Source: Intoshia linei (lineage: Eukaryota > Orthonectida > Rhopaluridae). Taken from it: 29,359 nt of DNA. The notes beneath the pieces are model-generated. The model was not told the origin of the DNA and did not search any database. It worked only from the letters and a program-made list of their open reading frames with translations. A program made the translations under genes and the position numbers. The stretch lies in NCBI GenBank assembly GCA_001642005.1, contig LWCA01000385.1, forward strand, positions 1 to 29,359, in the 5' to 3' direction. Shown here in pieces: positions 11,406 to 19,293 of the stretch. Each line of letters starts with the position of its first letter. Positions within the stretch are counted from its first letter, which is position 1.

Positions 11406-12215
11406 TTATATGGATATATATGGAATATGGAACTCGATGAAAATGTAGAAAACACAAAAGCGTAAGGTATCGTCTGAAGAATGGTAATTCGATTCTATTT
11501 CGTGCTGGTTTTCAGATTCTTTATCATTGGTTTTTCTTTTTTTTGTTACAATGTTGCTAAAATTATCTTTATTTGGATCGATTGACTCATTTTTCGTAAT
11601 ATCTTTTAACTGTTGTTGTGATATTTTAATTTCATTATCATCTTTTGTCATTGCGTCCATCAATGCAATGTTTTTATTGGGTCTACGCTTACTATTGCTA
11701 GGAGGTTTCATTCATTCGAAAATGGATTCTTGTTCTTTATCAATAGCTACATGTTTTCCATTTTTAATCATATTTTCTTCTATTTGAGCAAGATATCCCA
11801 TTATTTTAGTGTCAAAGGTAATGGTTTGTATATTATGGAATTGGCTAGGATTCATTTTTTCAAATTTTTTAAGGCTAACCCTTGGTAAAGTTGATAAAAT
11901 TTCAATATAAGGTGTCATCCAATAAATGCAAGGTATTAATTCTTCTCGTGTATAACCAGATAACTCGTAGACAACGTCATCTGCAAATGTATGATTTAAC
12001 ACAGAAGCAACAAGCTGATTATAACTAAAATTTAAAGACCTCTCGTCCATTAATATAAAGTCAATAATTCTACACAATTGTAGAAACATTCCAATAGAAA
12101 AATATTCTTTATTGAATTCTCGCACTGCAGTGCGTAGAAAGTAAATTGATGTTCTCATATGAACCAATGAAAATGAAGAATTCTTCTCACTAAACTGTAA
12201 TAATAGTTTACTATA
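11406..12215 (-). pseudogene. CycE: Cyclin E-like C-terminal half with one in-frame TGA (probable recent pseudogene or degron-less paralog)
   Basis: Cyclin E binds and activates CDK2 for S-phase entry. Read on the minus strand, 12215-11715 is open and encodes the second half of the cyclin fold: GMFLQLCRIIDF, NFSYNQLVASVLNHTF, ELSGYTREELIPCIYWMTPY, then HNIQT. This order and spacing match metazoan cyclin E (fly: YSVLAAAAISHTF, SGLDWQVIQPCARWMEP, HIIQTHT). The first ATG is at 12158-12156. TGA at 11714-11712 stops it, yet the same frame continues for 101 codons with a polar, lysine-rich tail (PPSNSKRRPNK... TKKRKTNDKESENQHE) typical of cyclin E tails. The stop falls where LLTPP, the Fbw7 phosphodegron, belongs: the sequence reads stop-M-K-P-P. 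The N-terminal cyclin box was not found on the minus strand up to 22 kb. No intron interrupts the preserved part, so a retrocopy is possible, but no poly-A tract was recognised. Confidence 0.75.
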
Positions 12216-12607
12216 TTATTCTCACGCGTGATTTTGTATCATCATTTGACATTTTAACTGAGCTATTTTTATTTCTACTTAACTATAATTTAATTTTTGG
12301 CTTTTAAATTTTTAGTTTAAATTTTAATTTGGAGTGCAAAATTTAAGTAATTTTAGTATTGTTAATTTCACATTTCATTTAAAATGCTCAAATAGCAATG
12401 TGAGCTCAAAAAATAATAAGCTTGCTTCTAATCGAAGTCATAGAATTACATGTACTTAATTATACAATTATTTACAATGACATTTCAATTTGAAATATCA
12501 TGATTTGTTCAAATTAAAAATGAATTTTTTCGTGTTGCTCAATGAGCAAATTTTTGAAAATGAGTCAATAGTTGAGCAGCTCTGCTCTATAAGATAAAGT
12601 GGTCAGG
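12216..12607. other. AT-rich spacer with two short palindromes
   Basis: Holds a possible ATG exon for the cyclin E-like frame at 12252-12226 (see findings) and two palindromes: TTGCTCA-A-TGAGCAA at 12535-12549 and GAGCAG-CT-CTGCTC at 12574-12587. Otherwise featureless. Confidence 0.5.
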
Positions 12608-12741
12608 TAAAATACGTAGTATCACTTTTAGTTTTTATGGAATACATTTTAAGCCGAAAATTTTTATTTGTCATCATAGATAAGTAGTTTTGGCTGTTCA
12701 TTTAACACCAAATAAACTAAAATTGATAGTACGTATTTTTT
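12608..12741. mobile_element. Small palindromic MITE, copy 1
   Basis: The ends are long inverted repeats of each other: AATACGTAGTATCACTTTTAG on the left and, in reverse complement, AATACGTACTATCAATTTTAG on the right, continuing with mismatches for about 50 bases each. The whole of about 134 bases can fold into one hairpin. A second copy lies inverted at 17110-17263. No coding capacity. The superfamily is uncertain; a Tc1/mariner-type parent is possible. Confidence 0.75.
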
Positions 12742-14994
12742 CTGGCCATTTATATAAGAATTAATCAAAAACTGTTCTTATACACCAAGTTTACTGTATC
12801 AGTATTTTACCAAAAATTATTTTTGTAATCTTACAGTTTAAGGATGAACGTATCAAACATTATAATAATACCTATCTTAGTGATAATAGAGAAATTATGT
12901 TTTATCAGCAAATCACTGTTTATGGAACACGATTGATGCGAACACCAAAATAATGGAATAAAAATTTAAAGAAATTTTGTTTAATTTGAATAAAAACAGT
13001 TTTTAAATTATAATTAGTAGTAATAAAAATAATATAAAATGTAGAGTACATTATTTGATAACTAAAAAAGCTACAAAATAAAAATTACAAACTATTTTAA
13101 TTTAATTATAATTTATAAGAATCAAAATTTATCAAATTAATTTTTGCAATAGTAATTCCAAACAGATGAGCAACTATATTTTGAATACATTGAGACCCTT
13201 TCATTAAAAATGAATTAACATTGATAGGGTTACTTGTAACTTACAACTTTACTTAAATTTTTGTTAATTGATTTAAATTTTCCACCTAGTGAAACTTGTT
13301 GGAAAGAACTGGGTGGCAGTATATAAATGTGCGTTAGTAAAAGAAGCAAAACATTTTTCAAGAGAGTAAAGAATATTTTTTTATATTTACTAATAATTGT
13401 TTTATACATGTATGTTAATTTTGAATTTTAAATGTAAAATTATTATAAAGTGCAAAAAAAGATTTACAATCCAATTCATTAATTTAATTTTATTGCAATA
13501 TAATTTAAATTAAATTTAAAACTAAATAAATATTAGTTATGTTCAACGGTATCATATCATATGCGCATTTGTAGATTTGTTTATTGATAATGTAGAATTA
13601 TAAATTGTAATATAAAAAAATCTAAACTAGTTCTTAGACGCCTTGAAAAGTGGTTCTTAAGTTATTAAGACCGATAAACATTGGCACACATATGTGTGTA
13701 ATTTTAACTTAAATTTAAATTGATGGGAAATATTGCATTACTCGAAATATTTTACTGATGAACCGCAGACTTGAAATAAAATTTAAGTAAATGATTGTAA
13801 AACTATTCTATGATTGACATTTACAAGTTGCAATTCAATAAATGGGCGTGTGAACATGTTATTTTTAAAATATAAAAAATCAAAAGCATAAAAACATGTA
13901 TAAATGTTAAATGGTTAAACATAACACATTTTGATAAGTTCCATATCCAATAAACCATACATTTGTTAACATCAATTTAATATCAACAAGATAATGGCTT
14001 TTTATTTATATATAAATGGTATTCAATGATTCATAAATCATTGAAATCATTAATGTAGGCTAAATTGTAACAAGTTTTATTATGTTTCATCAATTTGTAA
14101 TTATTTGTTTTTTCATATTGTTTTTTTTATGGGAATAAAAAATAACGTACTATTACATGTTATTTTTCCAAATTTTCAAATGAATGCATTGAAAGGTGTA
14201 TTTGAGCAAATTGATATCAAAAATAGTAAAGGATAAATTAATTTGTAATAAATAAACAAATACATTTTAGCATAATGTAGGTACTCTGGGTTTTTAACCG
14301 TGAAATTATCTTTTTTGAAGTTTCTATTTATGATAATGCTTATGAATATTAAAAACCATCCAGAATTTATGCTGTATAAAACTCTAGAACTTTTCATTTA
14401 AATAAAAGTTAATTTGTGGTTTTGTCCCAGAAGATATCAGTTTTGGAGATTGAAATTATCATAATGTTCATAATTTTAAAATGTGTATCAGAGTTTACAT
14501 TTTTTTAAATTCTGGTGCTCGTTTGATTTTTAAAAATTTTTAAATATTTAAAGTTTTTGACATTGAAAGACTCAAGTTCTGAAAATGAAATTTTTGATAA
14601 AACCTATCTAATGAAACACATTATTAGAAATTGATATTCTTAAAATTATGCATGAATTACTTTCTTAAATAAATAATAACATACAAACAAACCAACATAC
14701 AGATTTACATTATGTTAGTAAAATTACTTTATATAAGTAAATATAATTTAAAAATTTGCAAACTATTAGTTGATATAATTCGGTAAGCTATATATGATGG
14801 AAAATGTAAATTTCTGAGAATAAAATTTTTTTGTTAATTAAATGGAAAAAACCATTTAAAAATTATTTTATTTTTTAATTCTACGATTTAATGATTTAAT
14901 TATTTGCAAACTATTGGATCGAAAAATAATAATATGAGTTTTTAAATAATAATATCTTATATATGTATATATTTTATTTAAAATATTTTGAAAA
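12742..14994. other. AT-rich intergenic DNA with weak coding hints
   Basis: About 2.2 kb. A GC-richer patch at 13283-13369 is open on the plus strand for 28 codons and also contains TATATAAA at 13320. A 35-codon ATG frame lies at 14129-14236. CACACATATGTGTG (13685-13698) is a perfect 14-bp palindrome. Around 14400-14600 there are diverged pieces of R1-like units (GGTTTTGTCCCAGAAGATATCAG). None of these supports a firm gene call. Confidence 0.45.
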
Positions 14995-15562
14995 TGAAAA
15001 TTTGAAATTTAAAAATTGCGTAGCAATGAAAAAAATTCCGAAGGAATGAATTATATAGATTTTCACCCATATTTCTTTATTGGAAATGTGTAGACGTTCA
15101 ATGCACATTTTTTTTAAAATGGTAGGATCAATATTTACATTTTCAATTTTTATTTTAATCGAAATATTTGAAAAATATTAGTTGATAATATATTAAAAAT
15201 TATTTTTCACCAGGATTGCATAGATTTCTGGGGTTGAAATTTTGTATTTATATCAACTGGAATAAGCTATATCAAAATAATCTTTTTTTTAATTTCGGAC
15301 AGTTAATTATTTCACATTTTTTGTTTTAATAAAATATTTCAAAAAAAAAATATATGAATACTAAAATATTTTTTTGGAATTTTTGGTTGAAATGGATTTT
15401 GTTAACACCTCCGGAAAAAACTGTAATTGAAATGTGGACTTTATAAAATTCTAAATTAATTTTATAATATAAGACTGGCAGTTATTTGAATAAAACTGTA
15501 CACACACACAAACACACAAACAAAAATCGTGTAGCATATTATACAAGTTAGGATTTACTTGT
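14995..15562 (+). mobile_element. Dispersed repeat R1, long copy
   Basis: It runs from GAAAATTTGAAATTT to CATATTATACAAGTTAGGAT. The 5' part carries two adjacent mini-hairpins, ATTGC-GTA-GCAAT (15015-15027) and ATTCC-GAA-GGAAT (15035-15047). The middle (TAGATTTCTGGGGTTGAAATT near 15220) and the 3' part (CTGTAATTGAAATGTGGACT near 15420) match 21280-21926; the 5' part matches the minus strand at 25265-25560. A (CA)n-rich patch sits at 15490-15525. No ORF. Confidence 0.8.
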
Positions 15563-17109
15563 TAATTAATTGTTAATTTAAATTAATTTAATTTATATAA
15601 CATTTAATAACATAATCGGTAACAGAGAGACATAAAATTGTATTTGATGGAATAATATTTAAGTAGGGATGATGCGACAAATATAATGTAACATAAGACA
15701 GTGTTTCCAAATTTTTTTTCAGCTAACTCCCCTTATTAAAATGTATCAATTAAAAATATATTAAAAGGAGGTTCTCGAATAGTGTAGGTTCGAGTGTGCA
15801 TGCAAATTAAATTATAAACATTGAAACTCTTGTACTAAAAACGAAATTAAATTAATGTACGTGAATTTAAAATCGATATAGGGACAGTATGTAAATCTCC
15901 AATCAAGTCGAAAAAGGTTATCATTCATTGATTTACAATGTAAGTATCACTTTTAATAAGTAAATTTAAGACATTACGTTCATGAAAATATTTAAAATGG
16001 AAATAAACTAAGATTTTTTCATTTATCCTATTTTACACGTTTTGGATCACAATATGTGAGGCAGACGGTATGGGTGATTCATAATGCGTACTAATTATCA
16101 AATACAATTTTATATAATGTTTGAGATCACAAAAATCGTAAAGTTAGGTAAGTATCTATTAAATTTATACAACCATATGCATTATTAAATATGAGGATGA
16201 ATTAATGAAACTGGGCGAACTCAGGTCTCATATGTTCCACTGATTAATAAATTATTAAGTTATATTTGATTCGCATATGAAGAAAATATAAAATTAATCA
16301 ATTAATCGTTTAAAACAGTTTAAAAATATAATTTTATTATAGGATAATTTCATACATGATTAATTTAATAAAACGATTAATATATTAAATTAATATATCA
16401 AATAACATACAAAACATAATAAACATAATCTACTTTAATTTATATTGCGTATATGTATATCTAAATGTATAAATGACATGGAATGAATATAAAATATATA
16501 GATCCATATTAGTGAAAATTAGTTTATGTAATTAATTTTTATTTGTTTCTGAGCACTTCATTTGTTATTGTCATGTGTAATCTCTTGGGATTATATTCAA
16601 TTAACTAATATTAATTAATTGCAGTTAATTTACACTTACTGATTGACGATCCGTTACATTAATAACATTACTGTAATAAAATTTTGATGGCACGATCCAA
16701 AAAACAACTAATTATTTAATGCTACGTTGTAATTTTTAAATAATAATCTGGTTCAGTTTAAGATTTATTCTTTAAAAATATCAAAACGCTTAAAATAAAA
16801 AAGATTATTAATATATAAATTAGACATTCTAAAATACAAATTGTAGATATAAATGTATGTATGCCTGTCTGTAAACCTTTAAAAGAACTAAGATATCAAG
16901 AATTTTAGAAAACAAAAATATTATAGACTTTTTAAAATCAACAAAATTATCATAAATTTTAATTCAGAAATTTCACCTTCCGAGTCAAAAATGAATTTTA
17001 CTATTTTATCGCTAAACATTTCATTGAATTAAAACTTTTTAGTCTAACTTTACTGTCATTTTGGCTCATAAATTAAAGTGGCAATAAATTTTACGTATTA
17101 TTTATAATA
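15563..17109. other. AT-rich intergenic DNA with a hAT-like end and weak exon candidates
   Basis: CAGTGTTTCCAAATTTTTTTTCAG at 15697 resembles a hAT 5' end, but no partner end was found. A 58-base plus-strand segment (15882-15939) is bounded by AG and GTAAGT and is discussed under findings. GGTTCGAGTGTGC near 15789 resembles a tRNA-type B box but lacks an A box. Confidence 0.45.
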
Positions 17110-17263
17110 AAAAATACGTACTATCAATTTTACTTTATTTGGTGGTAAATTAAAAGCCAACACTATTTATCTATGATGACGAACAAAAATTTTCGGCTTA
17201 AAATTTATTCCAAATAAACTAAAAGTGATAGTACACTGCAGTATAGCTATTTTTCTGGTAAAT
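17110..17263. mobile_element. Small palindromic MITE, copy 2 (inverted relative to copy 1)
   Basis: The reverse complement aligns with 12608-12741 over nearly the whole length, for example CTATCTATGATGACGAACAAA in place of the copy 1 counterpart. About 15 bases (around ACTGCAGTATAGCT at 17235) are inserted near one end. The two copies form a 4.5-kb-spaced inverted pair. Confidence 0.75.
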
Positions 17264-17684
17264 TTACATAAATTAAAAAATTTTGCTGTCTGTAATTAAC
17301 TTAAATTATAAAATGTTAATAAAATTACTAGATTAATTATTTTAATATCTAGAATCTAGATTTTCATACAATTTAACATTAAATTTAATTAATTATGAAC
17401 GAAATTGTTAAATTTTAATTTATACTAAAAATTTACAAATTCAGGCTTCAAACTCTTAAATAAAATCACATTTTTGATAACTAATTAAATTTTAATTTTA
17501 CAAAATTTTCAAGTCAATTTATTTTATTATTGAAAAATCTGTTTTAATGCTTTACTCACAATTACATGTAATGTATAATAAATTAAATGTATGTGTGTGT
17601 TACCGTTTAATTAAAAAATTAAGAATCCTAGAATTTCTCAAAAACCCCAATTTCTAATATAGATTTTCGATAGTGATATTTTAT
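17264..17684. other. AT-rich DNA, nothing recognised
   Basis: Low-complexity sequence leading into the tandem array. No ORF or transposon end stands out. Confidence 0.5.
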
Positions 17685-18120
17685 TACAAATTATGCCCTT
17701 CAGTATCAAAAACTCAATTTAATCTTTTTTTAATGATTAAAAAATTCACAGAATTCTATAAAACATAAATTCTGGAATAATTTTCAATATAATGAGTATC
17801 TTTATAAATCAATACCTTAAAAACTTGCGTTTCACGATCATAACCACGATTATCCTTATTTTAAAAATTAAAAAGTCATAGACTTTTAAAAAATAAATGC
17901 TAGAAAGTGTTTAAAATCATTAATAGTCTAAATGTAAACCTCAGAAACTTACGTCTTCATGGTCAAAACCACAAATCCCTTTTTTTTAGATAAAAAAGTC
18001 ATAGAATTTTATAAAACATACTTTTTATTATAAGTTTCAAAAGTATCAGTATGGTGATAAATCACAATCACAAAAACTTGCTGTTTCACGATCAAAACCA
18101 AATTATCTTATAAAAACTTC
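17685..18120. repeat. Diverged tandem array, about 3.5 units of 120-135 bases
   Basis: Each unit has the order AAACTTGCGTTTCACGATCA, AACCACGATTATCCTTATTTT, AAAAAGTCATAGA.TTTTATAAAACAT, then a freer part. Units start near 17820, 17944 and 18076, with a more diverged one before them at about 17685. The same core (TCAAAACC.CAAATTA.CCTT) appears singly or doubled in R1 at 9355-9400 and, in reverse, at 21545-21650. The array stops within ten bases of the truncated hAT copy at 18124. Confidence 0.7.
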
Positions 18121-18123
18121 AAA

Positions 18124-18997
18124 GTTTTAATTAATAATTTTCAGTTAAAATTAATCCTTAATTCACTCATATAAATTAACACCATATTTTTAATTTATCT
18201 GAATCTGAATAAATAGCAATAGTATGATTAATGCAGTGCTTCTCATGGGGGTGACTGGTCACACCAAGGGGTAAATACGAAAATTTAGATAATTGTAGGC
18301 GAATCTACAATTTTCAACATATTTCATTAAATTATCCAATTTAATATAATATTATGAGAAAAAACCAAAATTTTACCAACCCTTAGAGAAGAAATGCCTT
18401 TTTACCAATATTTTTTTTAAAAATCCATTTTTACCAAAGTTTTAGAATAAAAACTACCCTATATGATTCTAAAAGAAAAAACCAAATTTTACCAATCCTT
18501 AACGAAAAAAATTCGCTTTTACCAATACTTTTATGAAGAATCCCATTTTACCAAATTTTTAGATCAATAATTCTTCTGACTAATTCCATAAGAAAAAACC
18601 TGATTTAAAAAAAATTTGAAAAATCTCCTTTTACTAATGTTTTTTTGAAAAAACATTAATCATTAATTTTTCCGTAAATAATTAATAATAATTGGACAAC
18701 AGAAAAAAGTTCCATTAAAAACCGATTTGTTGATACATTAGAGTGAAAGACAAAAATAATATGTAAATATTAATAATGACAAAAAAACATATCAGTGACT
18801 GCCTTGATTTTGTGTGTCCTTCGCTAACATTTGAGAAACTGGGGATCAGTCAAGAATGTAACTTTTTGATTAAAATATTTTAAATAGACCTTGGATAAAA
18901 TCTCATTTTATCTTTTCAATTTCATGTAAAATGATATATTGCATTATATCAGATTTCCCATGGCCGCATGCGTATGGCCGCACGTTGTGCACCCCTG
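18124..18997 (+). mobile_element. Non-autonomous hAT-like element, right copy, 5'-truncated
   Basis: A direct repeat of 4654-5439 in the left copy, highly similar by eye, ending GTTGTGCACCCCTG; CTTTAGAG (18998-19005) is the presumed 3' half of its target site. The first 150 bases of the left copy, including the 5' inverted repeat, are missing and replaced by the tandem array. It carries about three extra internal units of the ACCAAAATTTTACCAACCC type (18361-18450 and 18618-18658) that the left copy lacks. Non-coding. Confidence 0.8.
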
Positions 18998-19007
18998 CTT
19001 TAGAGAC

Positions 19008-19033
19008 TAATAATAATAATAATAATAATAATA
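19008..19033. repeat. (TAA)n microsatellite
   Basis: About nine tandem TAA units immediately after the right hAT copy. Confidence 0.9.
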
Positions 19034-19293
19034 TTGTACAAATAATATAACTAGGCATAAACTATTACATTAATTAAATCGTATTATCTTCTAGTGAACG
19101 TGCTAAAATTGATCTTTTTTTAAATTTAAGTGGACCTCAAATGTGTTAATTTCTTGGGTGTGTATTACAATTTTTAGTAATAATTAAAAATAAATGTAAT
19201 TACTAATTACATTACTCGTATTTAATAAATATAAATAAAGTCCTTGTTCATGATAAAATTGAAATTTTCAATGATTTCTGAAACTAAAATATA

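Noticed and set aside
11527-11787. 86-codon open frame on the plus strand
   Set aside because: It is antisense to the cyclin E-like coding frame, which has clear homology; the hydrophobic Phe/Leu-rich peptide is its shadow.
14129-14236. 35-codon ATG frame on the plus strand, within a longer open stretch from 14057
   Set aside because: The peptide (MGIKNNVLLHVIFPNF...) is protein-like but unrecognised, the opposite strand is also open next to it, and no splice partner was found.
15780-15800. GGTTCGAGTGTGC as a tRNA or SINE B box
   Set aside because: No A box at the right distance and no cloverleaf could be drawn.
16640-16670. 31-base minus-strand segment between TTATTACAG and GTAAGTG
   Set aside because: Splice signals are good, but only ten codons are open, no neighbour exon could be linked, and it may be an untranslated exon or chance.
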